A DNA stretch of 64,000 nucleotides from Roseibium sp. (GTDB lineage Bacteria > Pseudomonadota > Alphaproteobacteria > Rhizobiales > Stappiaceae). This document shows positions 1 to 7,923 of this stretch, in pieces. The DNA lies in the NCBI GenBank assembly GCA_017643215.1, contig JAEPNV010000015.1, positions 1 to 64,000 of the forward strand, given 5' to 3'. The notes under the pieces were generated by a model. That model ran no database searches, had not been told where the DNA came from, and saw nothing but the letters and a program-made list of their open reading frames with translations. The translations under genes were made by a program, and so were the position numbers. The first letter of the stretch is position 1, and the number at the start of each line of letters is the position of its first letter.

Positions 1-74
1 TCATGCTCCGCGGCCTGACACAGTTCAACGCAATCAAACACGGATGGACCCTCCAAAATGTGTGAATCCCGTAG

Positions 75-216
75 CCCTCAAGGGGGGAGATGTCTCCGAC
101 AGGAGACAGAGGTGGGTCCAAAACTCTCAGAGTTCGCGATGAGTCTGGTTTGTTGTGGCCGGGCTCACCCCCCTCTGTCCACATGCGCGGACCTCTCCCC
201 CTCAAGGGGGGAGAGG
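75..216. repeat. Palindromic dispersed-type intergenic repeat
   Basis: A 16-bp sequence, CCCTCAAGGGGGGAGA, occurs twice in direct orientation (75-90 and 199-214). The second copy lies inside a near-perfect palindrome (192-216, arms of 10 bp around a TCAAG loop). Between the copies are a 6-bp hairpin (92-107, GTCTCC/GGAGAC) and a pair of inverted arms (about 105-118 and 166-179). The mosaic of short G/C-rich palindromes resembles the small intergenic mosaic elements of rhizobial genomes. That family assignment is from general knowledge and not from any comparison. Confidence 0.5.
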
Positions 217-284
217 CCATATCGCGGCCTTTCAGTGTGTATGTCCACTTTGCGTTCTGGAACAAAAAGCCAAACGATATCAGA

Positions 285-313
285 TTGATACGTCTATTCT
301 CGTGATCTAAACC
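285..313 (+). promoter_or_regulatory. Candidate promoter for a small RNA
   Basis: TTGATA at 285-290 and TAAACC at 308-313 are separated by exactly 17 bases. This is a reasonable sigma-70 type arrangement that would start transcription near 319-321, shortly before a hairpin-rich segment that ends in an intrinsic terminator. The -10 match is only moderate. Confidence 0.3.
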
Positions 314-314
314 G

Positions 315-405
315 GACAGCACTAGGATAGGCCCGTGCATGACCGTCGAAAGACAAACTGGTTTGTCAGCCGTCTGGAAAGCCCGGCAATCGCCGGGCTT
401 TTTTT
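315..405 (+). ncRNA. Candidate small RNA with intrinsic terminator
   Basis: This roughly 90-base stretch contains no convincing reading frame but has three consecutive stem-loops. The first is GCAC/GTGC enclosing an unpaired AGGATAGG-type loop (about 319-338). The second is a tight hairpin GACAAAC-TG-GTTTGTC (352-367). The third is the terminator GCCCGGC-AATC-GCCGGGC followed by seven T (381-405). A plausible promoter lies directly upstream, and no gene on this strand ends nearby to use the terminator unless it lies left of the window. The layout fits a trans-acting bacterial sRNA. I do not recognise the family. Confidence 0.45.
381..405 (+). terminator. Strong rho-independent terminator
   Basis: A perfect 7-bp stem, GCCCGGC (381-387) and GCCGGGC (392-398), with a 4-base AATC loop is followed immediately by seven T (399-405). 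The A's that precede the stem extend the pairing. It is oriented for plus-strand transcription and so serves whatever is transcribed from the left, probably the candidate sRNA. Confidence 0.85.
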
Positions 406-445
406 GTGGTCTGGATTGACACCGTCACAGACCGAACGGCCGCCA

Positions 446-1045
446 TCACGGCGTCAGGATCCGCCGCATCAAGAACCACGTGTCCGGCTCGTCGCCCGCG
501 CGGATTGGGTCGCAGGGACGCTCCTCGATCACCCGGAACCCCATTTTCAGATAGAGCTTCACTGCCGGGCCGTTGGACTTGGCCACAATCAGCGTCATCT
601 TCCGGTTCTTCTCCGCCCGCGCCCGTTTGGCCGCCTGTTTGATCAGCGCGGTGCCATAGCCCCGGCCCTGCAGTTCCCGGTAGACCGAAACGACGCCGAG
701 ATACCAGGTGCCCGCAGTCATGGCCTTCAATTCGAGTTCCCCGCGCATGGCCGGCCCCAAAGCATCCGGATCGATCGTCTCGCCAAAATCCTTCGGGCGG
801 GACAGGCCGAACACGGCGCCGACAACCGCGCCGTCGACCAGCGCCACCGTCGCATGCTCCAGCGACAAATCGTGATCCGGGATCAGCATCGCCTTGCGGC
901 CGATTTCAAAGACGGAATGCGATTGCCCCTCATCGACCGCCTTCTGCCAGATGAGCGCGTTGCGTCCGTGGGCGGCGATGTCGCACAAAACGGCAAGGTC
1001 GGCGGCGTATTTATCTTCGCCTGGCACGAATTCGGGAGCGGTCAT
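446..1045 (-). CDS. GNAT family N-acetyltransferase
   Basis: A 199-residue protein with the acetyl-CoA binding signature RELQGRGYGTALI (about residues 122-134) that defines motif A of the GNAT fold. Downstream are a conserved 'NGPAVKLYLKMGF' segment, typical of motif B, and a final strand. It transfers an acetyl group from acetyl-CoA to an amine, but the substrate cannot be read from the sequence. The start is supported by AGGA about 9 bases upstream. It is the last gene of the leftmost minus-strand group, and about 100 bases separate its start from the DD-carboxypeptidase stop, so it may have its own promoter. Confidence 0.85.
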   Translation of the reverse strand: MTAPEFVPGEDKYAADLAVLCDIAAHGRNALIWQKAVDEGQSHSVFEIGRKAMLIPDHDLSLEHATVALVDGAVVGAVFGLSRPKDFGETIDPDALGPAMRGELELKAMTAGTWYLGVVSVYRELQGRGYGTALIKQAAKRARAEKNRKMTLIVAKSNGPAVKLYLKMGFRVIEERPCDPIRAGDEPDTWFLMRRILTP

Positions 1046-1145
1046 TTAGGAGTTCCTGTCGGCGTTGTGTGCGTGAATTCGAACGAGCGCTGCTTTTGCC
1101 GTACCGGTGTCAGCTTCCGGCTGGACAAGCGGGCGGGATCAGCGG

Positions 1146-2066
1146 TCAAAAATAGGTCTCCAGAAGGCGTGTCACCTCCCGGTCACGGGCCGATTCGCTC
1201 TTGCCGCCCATGACGACGACCACCAACTGCCGGCCGTTCCGGCTGCCCGTGGCCACAAGATTGTAGCCCGACAACCGGATGTATCCGGTCTTAAGGCCAT
1301 CAACGCCGGCGACCGACCCTAGAAGGTTGTTGGTCGCCCGAAATGTGCGGCCTTGATAGGTGAATGATTTGGCCCGGTAGTAGGACGCATATTGGGGAAA
1401 CCGCTTTTTAAGAAGCTGGCCGAGTTTGGCCATATCCCGGGCGGTCGTGACCTGGGCCGGGTCCGGCAGACCGCTGGCATTGACAAATCGGGTTCGCTTG
1501 AGACCAAGGCTTCGCGCCTTGGCTGTCATCTTGCGGGCAAAGGCCGCCTCACTGCCGGAGATGTTTTCAGCAACCGCCATGGCAACGTCATTGGCGGACT
1601 TGACCGCCAAGGCCCTTGCTGCCTGTTCCACCGTGATCGTTGACCCCGCTTTGAGGCCGATTTTCGCGGGCGGCCGAGCGGCCGCGTTGGCGGACACGCT
1701 CAAGGGGGTAGACAACGAATACCGGCCGCGGCTGACGTCCTCAAACAGCAAATACAAGGTCATCATCTTGGTCAAGGACGCGGGAAACCGGGGGGCATCG
1801 GCGTTGACCGCGTGAAGTTCAGCCCCGGTCGCGGCATTGATGACCAGTTCTGACCGGCCCTGCGGCACGGCGGTCGGCGCAGCAAAGGAGACCGGCGACA
1901 CCGCCGGCGCCCGATTTTGCGCCGAGGATGAAGGCACCTGAGAGGTGGTCGCAGACCCTGCCGCCCCGCCGGTCCCGGCGGTCTGGCATCCGGCAATAGC
2001 AAGGCTTAGGCCCGCCGCAACAATGAGCCTGATCCAGTAAGGCCGTCTCCCGTCGCCTTTCGTCAC
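1146..2066 (-). CDS. Serine-type D-Ala-D-Ala carboxypeptidase (low-molecular-weight PBP), lipoprotein-like
   Basis: A 306-residue protein of the peptidase S11 family (DacA/DacC group). It removes the terminal D-alanine from peptidoglycan pentapeptides in the periplasm. The three penicillin-binding motifs are present in order: SLTK (SxxK with the nucleophilic serine), SAND (SxN) and KTG in the GLKTGYI segment. The N-terminus has a basic start, a hydrophobic core and an LAIAGC lipobox, so it is probably anchored as a lipoprotein. The start is a GTG with an excellent AAGGAG ribosome site 8 bases upstream. It lies about 30 bases after the ABC permease gene and may be co-transcribed with it. The family usually continues with a C-terminal beta domain, which is short or absent here. 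Confidence 0.9.
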   Translation of the reverse strand: MTKGDGRRPYWIRLIVAAGLSLAIAGCQTAGTGGAAGSATTSQVPSSSAQNRAPAVSPVSFAAPTAVPQGRSELVINAATGAELHAVNADAPRFPASLTKMMTLYLLFEDVSRGRYSLSTPLSVSANAAARPPAKIGLKAGSTITVEQAARALAVKSANDVAMAVAENISGSEAAFARKMTAKARSLGLKRTRFVNASGLPDPAQVTTARDMAKLGQLLKKRFPQYASYYRAKSFTYQGRTFRATNNLLGSVAGVDGLKTGYIRLSGYNLVATGSRNGRQLVVVVMGGKSESARDREVTRLLETYF

Positions 2067-2097
2067 GCCACGCGCTCCTTTTTGCCGGACAAATCCG

Positions 2098-2859
2098 TCA
2101 TGCTTTCAGCTTGTAGCCGGTCTTGAAGATCCAATGAATGATCGCAAGACTGACGACCAGAAACAGCGTGGTCATAGTCAAGGACAAGGCAAGGCTGACA
2201 TCCGCCTGGCCATAAAAACTCCACCTAAAACCGGAAATCAGGTAAACGACCGGATTAAGCAGCGTCACCTTTTGCCAGAATTCCGGAAGCATCGTGATCG
2301 AGTAAAAACTACCGCCCAAGAATGCGAGCGGCGTGACGACCAGGAGCGGAACGAACTGCAATTTTTCGAAGTTATCGGCCCAAATGCCGATGATGAAACC
2401 AATCAGCGCGAAGGTGATCGCCGTCAGCAGGAAAAACGTGATCATCCAGCCGGGATGCTGCACCTCGATCGGCACAAAGAACAGGGCCGTCACGAAGATG
2501 ATCAGGCCGACCAGGATCGATTTGGTGGCCGCGGCCCCGACATAGGCAATCGTGATTTCAAAGAAGGACACCGGCGCGGACAAGACCTCGAACACCGTTC
2601 CGGTAAAGCGCGGGAAATAAATACCGAACGAGGCGTTGGAGAGGCTCTGGGTCATCAGCGACAGCATGATCAGGCCCGGCACGATAAACGCGCCGTAGGA
2701 CACGCCATCGACTTCGGTGATCCTCGATCCGATGGCCGCACCGAAGACAACAAAATAGAGCGTTGTCGACAAGACCGGCGACACGATGCTCTGCATCAAG
2801 GTCCGCTTGGTGCGGGCCATCTCGAACAGATAAATCGCTTTCACCGCGTGGAAGTTCAT
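2098..2859 (-). CDS. ABC-2 type transporter permease (YadH-like)
   Basis: A 253-residue integral membrane protein with about six hydrophobic segments. It has the ABC-2 family pattern, including the amphipathic N-terminal segment and the conserved '[12 protein letters not shown]' stretch (about residues 204-215) before the last two helices. It would form the membrane channel of an exporter with the ATPase encoded at 3387-4310. The substrate is unknown; close families are annotated as multidrug or polysaccharide exporters. Its ATG starts 3 bases after the stop of the intervening acetyltransferase gene, so translation is probably coupled. Confidence 0.88.
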   Translation of the reverse strand: MNFHAVKAIYLFEMARTKRTLMQSIVSPVLSTTLYFVVFGAAIGSRITEVDGVSYGAFIVPGLIMLSLMTQSLSNASFGIYFPRFTGTVFEVLSAPVSFFEITIAYVGAAATKSILVGLIIFVTALFFVPIEVQHPGWMITFFLLTAITFALIGFIIGIWADNFEKLQFVPLLVVTPLAFLGGSFYSITMLPEFWQKVTLLNPVVYLISGFRWSFYGQADVSLALSLTMTTLFLVVSLAIIHWIFKTGYKLKA

Positions 2860-2862
2860 GTT

Positions 2863-3351
2863 TCACATTCCAGATTCATGATGCGGCACCGGCCGCTCCA
2901 TACGCGGCAGAGACCGCCCGGGGATGGAAGCGGACGGTGACGTCCCGATCGTGACAAAGCCCATCCGCTGATAAAACGCAACCGCATAAGGATCGGCGTC
3001 AAGTTGGAGCGCCGATAGACCGAGCGCCTTTGCCTCGGTCAGAAGATGTTGAAACAGAGCGCGGCCAACGCCCCTGCCCTGGCACGCCGGATCGACGAAA
3101 CAGGTCTCGACTTCACCACAATCGCGTCCAGTCTCCACACTCAGTCGAACGCATCCACAGATCCCAACGCCATCGGCTTCCGCGAGCCAAAAGCCATCCT
3201 CCAGCCATGCCACGCGGGCTGTGAGTTCGTCGACACACAAGGCCATGAACGCCTCATCATACCCGTTCGATCGTTTGGCACGCAGGGACAGGTCCGTGAC
3301 CGCCTGAAGGTCGTCCGGCATGACGCAGCGAATGGAAACATCGATCGGCAT
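2863..3351 (-). CDS. GNAT family N-acetyltransferase inserted in an ABC exporter operon
   Basis: A 162-residue GNAT protein. Motif A is visible as FVDPACQGRGVGRALFQHLL, followed by a conserved LDADPYAVAFYQRMGF segment that is typical of motif B. Two further in-frame starts (GTG, TTG) sit just upstream, but ATG at 3351 is the simplest choice. It lies 35 bases after the ABC ATPase gene and 3 bases before the permease gene, so the two subunits of one transporter are separated by an acetyltransferase. The modified substrate is unknown. A role in modifying the exported compound is only a suggestion from position. Confidence 0.85.
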   Translation of the reverse strand: MPIDVSIRCVMPDDLQAVTDLSLRAKRSNGYDEAFMALCVDELTARVAWLEDGFWLAEADGVGICGCVRLSVETGRDCGEVETCFVDPACQGRGVGRALFQHLLTEAKALGLSALQLDADPYAVAFYQRMGFVTIGTSPSASIPGRSLPRMERPVPHHESGM

Positions 3352-3386
3352 CACCAAATCCCCGCACTGTTTTCAAAGGCGGCCGA

Positions 3387-4310
3387 TCAGCCCTTTTTGA
3401 CCAGATCGACGAAGATGTCTTCCAGGGAACTTTGGGTGGTGTGCAGGTCCTGGAACCGGATGCCTGATTTGGCGAGATCGGTGAGCAGCGCGGTGATTCC
3501 GGTTCGTTCGCCTTGCGTGTCATAGGTATAGGTCAGCGCCCGCCCATCCTCCGACAGGACAAGTCCATAGGTCGCAAGCGTCTCCGGCACGGCAACGAGC
3601 GTTTCCTGCAATGCAAGTGTCATCTCTTTACGGCCGAGTTTTTGCATCAGATCCGATTTGTTTTCGACCAAGATGATTTCGCCCTTGTTGATGACCGCGA
3701 CGCGGTCCGCCATCTCCTCCGCTTCCTCGATGTAGTGGGTGGTGAGGATGATGGTCACGCCGCGCTCTTTCAGTTGCTCGACCAGCCGCCACATGTCATG
3801 GCGCAGTTCCACGTCGACGCCGGCCGTCGGTTCATCGAGGAACAATATGGTCGGTTCATGCGCGAGCGCCTTTGCGACCAGCAAACGCCGCTTCATCCCA
3901 CCGGAAAGCGCCATGATCGTGTTGTCGCGCTTGTCCCAAAGGGTCAGGTCCTTCAGGATCTGTTCGATCAAGCCCGGATTGGCCGGCAAGCCAAAAAGGC
4001 CCCGGCTGAAGGCAACGGTGTCGATGACTTTCTCGAACGGCGCGGTCGGCATTTCCTGAGGCACGAGCCCGATCAGCTTGCGGGCCGCCCGGTAGTCCGT
4101 TTGGGCATCGTGTCCGCCCACCGTGATTGTGCCCGCCGTCGGGCGCACCAGGCCGCAGATCGTGCTGATTAAGGTCGTCTTGCCGGCCCCGTTTGGGCCG
4201 AGCAACGCAAACACCTCGCCCTCCTCGATATCGAGCGAGACGGTCTTTAGGGCCTGAAATCCATCGTCGTAGGTTTTTTCCAAAGACTGGACGGAAATGA
4301 TCGGTGCCAT
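3387..4310 (-). CDS. ABC transporter ATP-binding protein (YadG-like)
   Basis: A 307-residue ATPase of an ABC-2 exporter. It has Walker [10 protein letters not shown], signature LSGGMKRR, Walker [11 protein letters not shown] followed by VD, and the switch histidine in the [10 protein letters not shown] segment. Length and architecture match the YadG family (about 308 residues), with a C-terminal extension of about 80 residues after the nucleotide-binding domain. The ATG at 4310 is chosen because the ABC domain begins 2-4 residues later. A longer open frame upstream lacks any homology-like features. It is the first gene of an operon with a GNAT gene, the permease and probably the DD-carboxypeptidase. 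It is divergent from the pirin gene, with 243 bases between them to hold both promoters. Confidence 0.9.
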   Translation of the reverse strand: MAPIISVQSLEKTYDDGFQALKTVSLDIEEGEVFALLGPNGAGKTTLISTICGLVRPTAGTITVGGHDAQTDYRAARKLIGLVPQEMPTAPFEKVIDTVAFSRGLFGLPANPGLIEQILKDLTLWDKRDNTIMALSGGMKRRLLVAKALAHEPTILFLDEPTAGVDVELRHDMWRLVEQLKERGVTIILTTHYIEEAEEMADRVAVINKGEIILVENKSDLMQKLGRKEMTLALQETLVAVPETLATYGLVLSEDGRALTYTYDTQGERTGITALLTDLAKSGIRFQDLHTTQSSLEDIFVDLVKKG

Positions 4311-4553
4311 GGATGCCTGCGCTGGATCGGTCAAAACGTAAATATGCGGATTGGCGGCGCGGCACACGCTGCAGCGGTCGCATGCGGTGCGCGGCACCCT
4401 GCCAGAACCAATTTTGAAAGGAAAGGCCGAGCAAACAACTCCGCCGTTCACGAATCGTAAACACTGGGTTCGCCATGGACAGGCTGTCAAAAGCGCCCCG
4501 GGAACCTAGATTGTGGCTTACGTATTCTCCGTCAAGCGATCGAAAGAAAAATC

Positions 4554-5456
4554 ATGTCCATTCGGCCCGTAAAGCATATTGGTGGCACTCAGCCGACGCT
4601 GGAAGGTGCCGGCGTCAAACTGGAGCGTGTGTTCGGTTTTCAAGATCCGGAGATGCTGGATCCGTTCCTGTTGCTCGACGATTTCAGGAACGAGCGCCCG
4701 GAGGATTACAAGGCCGGCTTCCCCTGGCATCCGCACCGCGGCATTGAAACCATCACCTATGTGCTCGCCGGCACGGTCGAACATGGCGACAGCCTGGGAA
4801 ACACCGGCAACCTTGGCGCGGGCGACGTCCAGTGGATGACCGCCGGCCGCGGAATCATGCATCAGGAAATGCCCAAGGGCGACGACAAGGGACGCATGCA
4901 CGGCTTTCAGCTCTGGGCCAACCTGCCCTCCTCGCTGAAGATGACAGAACCGCGCTATCAGGATGTTCAAGGCAAGGATATTCCCGTCGTGACCGACGAC
5001 GACGGGACCTCGGCCCGCGTCATCATCGGCGAATTCTGGGGCAAGCGCGGGCCGGTCGACGGCATCGCCGCCGATCCGCAATATCTCGACATTCATGTGC
5101 CGGCCGGTCTGAAAAAACGCTTCAGGGTCGACACCTACAAACAGACCTTCGCCTATATTTTCGAAGGATCCGGCACCTTTGAATCGGCGTCCGATCCGTT
5201 TGGCGTCCTGACGGAAAAGGAATTTGGCGGCGAGGAGTACAAGATCCGGGACGAAACCGGAAACCGGTCGCTCGTCATCTTCGGAACGGGCGACGAGATC
5301 GTCGTGCAGGCCGGCGACAACGGCATCCGTTTCCTGCTTGTCTCCGGCGCGCCGATCAAGGAACCGGTCGCGTGGCACGGCCCGATCGTTATGAACACCC
5401 GTGATGAGCTGGTCCAGGCGGTCAATGAACTCAGAAACGGCACGTTTATCCGCTAA
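4554..5456 (+). CDS. Pirin family protein
   Basis: A 300-residue bicupin of the pirin (YhaK/PIR) family. The N-terminal cupin carries the metal-binding set: HPHRGIET (about residues 60-67, two histidines) plus a later histidine and the HQEMP segment (about residues 103-107). The C-terminal half is the second cupin. Family members bind Fe(II) or other metals; some act as quercetin dioxygenases and others as redox-responsive regulators, so the biochemical role here is open. The gene stands alone on the plus strand, divergent from the ABC ATPase gene. The ribosome site upstream is weak (GAAAG). Confidence 0.9.
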   Translation: MSIRPVKHIGGTQPTLEGAGVKLERVFGFQDPEMLDPFLLLDDFRNERPEDYKAGFPWHPHRGIETITYVLAGTVEHGDSLGNTGNLGAGDVQWMTAGRGIMHQEMPKGDDKGRMHGFQLWANLPSSLKMTEPRYQDVQGKDIPVVTDDDGTSARVIIGEFWGKRGPVDGIAADPQYLDIHVPAGLKKRFRVDTYKQTFAYIFEGSGTFESASDPFGVLTEKEFGGEEYKIRDETGNRSLVIFGTGDEIVVQAGDNGIRFLLVSGAPIKEPVAWHGPIVMNTRDELVQAVNELRNGTFIR

Positions 5457-5570
5457 AAGATACCCTATGGCGAATGAAGAGCGGGCTGCGCCCCGGGATG
5501 CCAGGGCGTCTTGTATTTCCGGAGACTGCCGATTAGGTGATGGCGACCCGAACGCCTGAACCGGCTCCTG

Positions 5571-5843
5571 ATGACCACAAAGATCCACCTCGCGCGTCCG
5601 GACGATCCGCCCGCCGGAGGCGCGGCGATTATGGCGAAACACCTCGATTTGTCGTTAAACGGATTCACCGGCGTGAGTGTTCGACCGGAAACCGGTCTGG
5701 CATGGGAGTTCGAAACCAAACATCGCGCGGCAATTGATGCCCATTGGGCCGAAGCCGTATCCCGCAATGCCCACCTTTGGAACGGCCGGACGATGAAGCT
5801 GATCCATTATCGTTTAGACAACGGACGGTTTTCAGGCAAGTAG
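5571..5843 (+). pseudogene. Truncated NUDIX-hydrolase-like gene (N-terminal fragment)
   Basis: The 90-codon frame resembles the N-terminal region that precedes the catalytic NUDIX box in a group of alphaproteobacterial NUDIX hydrolases. The pattern is a 'fAxEtRaaIDAHWaxAvxxNxxLWNGRxxxLhxyxldxGxFsG' type segment. It stops right after NGRFSGK. The expected continuation (a FETDYAxFLAWRDW-type segment and the NUDIX box) is found in no frame downstream. A stop follows and, 27 bases later, an inverted repeat begins. I read this as the remnant of a gene cut by insertion or deletion. The alternative is a short unrelated protein. Confidence 0.55.
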
Positions 5844-6244
5844 AGGTAATGTGGGTTCGCCAGCTTTCTAGTCACCCGAATCTGACGTTTGTCTCATTTT
5901 TCAGCCTGCTCAGAACGAACGTCAGATTAAAAGGGTGACGAGCAAGTTTATGATTCTAATGTGGTTTTCAAATTTGAAATACGCATCGGAGGGCGCTGTC
6001 AAAATGAGGCGTATTCCAAATTCACCACACGAGCCTGGCCGGATTGGGGGCGCCGGGGACCTCAACGCCCCGATCCTCATGTCTTTTGCCAGAATGATCG
6101 GGATCTACCTCCTGGCGGAGCACCGATTGAAATCCTTTATTGACCCTGTCGCAAAGAAGTGGGCTGGCGAAGGCGCCGTGTCCGTGCAAAAGTCGCCCGC
6201 ACCGCGCCAGACGCCGCACAAAAAGGTCAGGGAGGACCACGTTA
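5844..6244. other. Gene-poor interval between NUDIX remnant and phzF-like gene
   Basis: About 400 bases with no convincing gene. It contains the 69-bp inverted repeat at 5871-5939 and an AT-rich patch with the palindrome-like TTTCAAATTTGAAA (5964-5980 region). From about 6050 to 6240 there is a GC-rich open stretch with no recognisable product and no good ribosome site. Its last 25 bases hold the ribosome site (GGGAGG) of the next gene. It may be the scar of an inserted or deleted element. Confidence 0.4.
5871..5939. repeat. Imperfect inverted repeat, possible mobile-element end pair or MITE
   Basis: Left arm GTCACCCGAATCTGACGTTTG (5871-5891) is an imperfect inverted match of the right arm at 5916-5939, which reads CGAACGTCAGAT, a short AT spacer, then GGGTGAC. 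The spacer between the arms is only 24 bases. Arms of about 20 bp with conserved tips (GTCACCC / GGGTGAC) are what terminal inverted repeats of a small non-autonomous element would look like. No transposase is present. Confidence 0.5.
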
Positions 6245-7156
6245 ATGGGCCGTCGCTATGCCATTCTCGACGTATTTACCAACACGCCACTGGCCGGCAA
6301 TCCGCTGGCTGTCGTGCTGGACACTGAAGGCCTAGACGACGCGCAGATGCAGGCGATCGCCGGCGAATTCAACCTGTCCGAGACGGTTTTTGTCTTCGCG
6401 CCGGAAAATCCCGGCCATTCGGCGACCGTGCGCATTTTCACACCGAAAATCGAGCTCCCCTTCGCCGGGCATCCGACCGTCGGCACGGCGATTCTCTTGG
6501 CGACCGAACGGTTCGGCGACGTGCAAGACGAACAGGACGCCGTCGTTGTCCTGAAACAGAAGATCGGCGCGGTCCGCTGTGCGGTGATTTTGCGCCAACA
6601 TGCGGCCGCCTTTGCCGAGTTTGACGTGCCAAAGCTCCCTGAACCAGCCGGACCGACCCACAACAATGAACTGATCGCCGAAGCGCTTGGCCTGGAGCCG
6701 ACCGATATCGGCTTTGAAAACCATGATCCGTGCCGTTTCAAAGTCGGCACGCCGTTCAACTTTGTTCCCGTGCGTGATTTGAATGCGCTGTCCCGGGCCA
6801 AACCCGTCCTGCCGCGCTGGCAGGCTGGCTTTGGCAATGGGGGTCACAATGACGCCTATGTCTATTGCCGCGAGACACGCTCACACGACAGTGCGTTTCA
6901 TGCCCGCATGTTCGCGCCAGACATGGGAATCCCGGAAGATCCCGCCACCGGGTCTGCCGCTGCCGCTTTTGCCGGGGTCGTGCATTTTTTCGACGGCATG
7001 ACGGCCGGCACCCATCATATCCGCATCGAACAAGGTTTTGTTATGGGACGACCATCCCTGATCGATCTGGAAGTCGATGTGGAAAACGGCGACATGCATG
7101 CCGTCCGCATCGGTGGCCAGGCAAAGATTCTGGCCCGCGGCGAGCTGTATGTTTGA
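6245..7156 (+). CDS. PhzF family phenazine-biosynthesis-like isomerase/epimerase
   Basis: A 303-residue protein with the two-lobed diaminopimelate-epimerase-like fold of the PhzF family. The N-terminus 'YAILDVFTNTPLAGNPLAVV' is diagnostic. The conserved ETVFVF and FTPKIELPFAGHPTVGTA segments include the general-acid glutamate of the SET-type motif, here NLSET. Near the C-terminus is 'PATGSAAAAFAG'. Family members catalyse isomerisations, but the substrate of most is unknown and there is no phenazine cluster here. ATG at 6245 is preceded by GGGAGG about 10 bases upstream. It is convergent with the GST gene, and a GC-rich hairpin lies between them (7164-7189). Confidence 0.88.
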   Translation: MGRRYAILDVFTNTPLAGNPLAVVLDTEGLDDAQMQAIAGEFNLSETVFVFAPENPGHSATVRIFTPKIELPFAGHPTVGTAILLATERFGDVQDEQDAVVVLKQKIGAVRCAVILRQHAAAFAEFDVPKLPEPAGPTHNNELIAEALGLEPTDIGFENHDPCRFKVGTPFNFVPVRDLNALSRAKPVLPRWQAGFGNGGHNDAYVYCRETRSHDSAFHARMFAPDMGIPEDPATGSAAAAFAGVVHFFDGMTAGTHHIRIEQGFVMGRPSLIDLEVDVENGDMHAVRIGGQAKILARGELYV

Positions 7157-7163
7157 CAAGACG

Positions 7164-7189
7164 TGCGGCCCAGTGGTTTCCGGGCCGCA
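7164..7189. terminator. Hairpin between convergent genes
   Basis: TGCGGCCC (7164-7171) pairs with GGGCCGCA (7182-7189) around a 10-base loop. It lies between the phzF-like gene (ends 7156) and the GST gene (ends 7199). There is no clear T-tract on either side, so function as an intrinsic terminator is uncertain. Confidence 0.4.
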
Positions 7190-7198
7190 AAAGGCATA

Positions 7199-7849
7199 TC
7201 ACTCCGCGGCCGCAGCCTGCGGCGCAGACGCTGTTTTGGCCCAGGCCGGCAGATCTTCAAGCCGCACGTACCAGGCCTTCACGTTGGGAAAGTCGGCCAG
7301 AGGCACTTGCGACTGCGGGTGGAGCACCAAGGCGGAGTAGGCTCCGACGGCAAAATCGGCCACCGTCGGCTGAGCCCCAAGCATGTAGTCTTGATCCGCC
7401 AGATGGTCATTCAAGACGGCCGCGAACCGGCAGTAATTCCCCATTGCGGCCTCGATCTTGTCCGGATCGGGGTCACCCAGCCCAAAGCCTGGCTTTGCCA
7501 CCGTTTCCCAAACGATATCAGCCAATGCGCGATTGTAGTGCTGCACCTCCCATGACATCCAGCGTAGGATTTCGAACCGGCCGCGGCTGTCGGACGGGCA
7601 GAAGGTTTCCGCGCCCGCCCTGTCACACAGGTAGATCATCGTGGGATTGGATTCCCACAGATTGATATCGCCAAGCACCAGCGTCGGCAGTTTCACATTC
7701 GGATTGGCCGCGCGCAGATCATCCCGCTGATGTTCACCCGCAAGCAGGTTCAGGCGATGCACGTCCGTTTCGCCGTAAAGGCCCAGTTGATGCAAAACCG
7801 CCTCCACCCGGCGGCAGTTCGGCGATACGTCCGTTGTGAACAGCTTCAT
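7199..7849 (-). CDS. Glutathione S-transferase family protein
   Basis: A 216-residue cytosolic GST. It has an N-terminal thioredoxin-like domain, 'MKLFTTDVSPNCRRVEAVL', with the active-site region at S9-P10-N11-C12. The NVKLPTLVLGD segment carries the cis-proline of the glutathione site, and ESNPTMIYL is present. The helical C-terminal domain has the N-capping box region 'PTVADFAVG'. It conjugates or reduces substrates with glutathione; the substrate is unknown. ATG at 7849 is chosen because the fold begins immediately and GGGGAG lies about 9 bases upstream. The gene is divergent from the DUF899 gene; two operator-like palindromes lie in the shared promoter region, suggesting joint control. 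Confidence 0.9.
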   Translation of the reverse strand: MKLFTTDVSPNCRRVEAVLHQLGLYGETDVHRLNLLAGEHQRDDLRAANPNVKLPTLVLGDINLWESNPTMIYLCDRAGAETFCPSDSRGRFEILRWMSWEVQHYNRALADIVWETVAKPGFGLGDPDPDKIEAAMGNYCRFAAVLNDHLADQDYMLGAQPTVADFAVGAYSALVLHPQSQVPLADFPNVKAWYVRLEDLPAWAKTASAPQAAAAE

Positions 7850-7923
7850 GTGTTTGTCTCCCCGTCGGCGGTTTGGATGTTCCCGATTGCGCCAGCGCTG
7901 TGACAACCGCTGCCGCAAATTAC

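Noticed and set aside
335..1213. Long plus-strand open frame opposite the first GNAT gene
   Set aside because: It is antisense to a gene with clear GNAT motifs, runs through the terminator, and its translation is rich in Arg/Pro/His with no motifs. It is a GC-rich shadow frame.
4518..5642. Long minus-strand open frame opposite the pirin gene
   Set aside because: It has no recognisable protein features and lies fully antisense to a well-supported bicupin. Codon-bias shadow.
5935..6327. Open frame of 130 codons between the NUDIX remnant and the phzF-like gene
   Set aside because: It begins inside the inverted repeat, lacks a ribosome site, has no recognisable motif and overlaps the clear phzF-like start.
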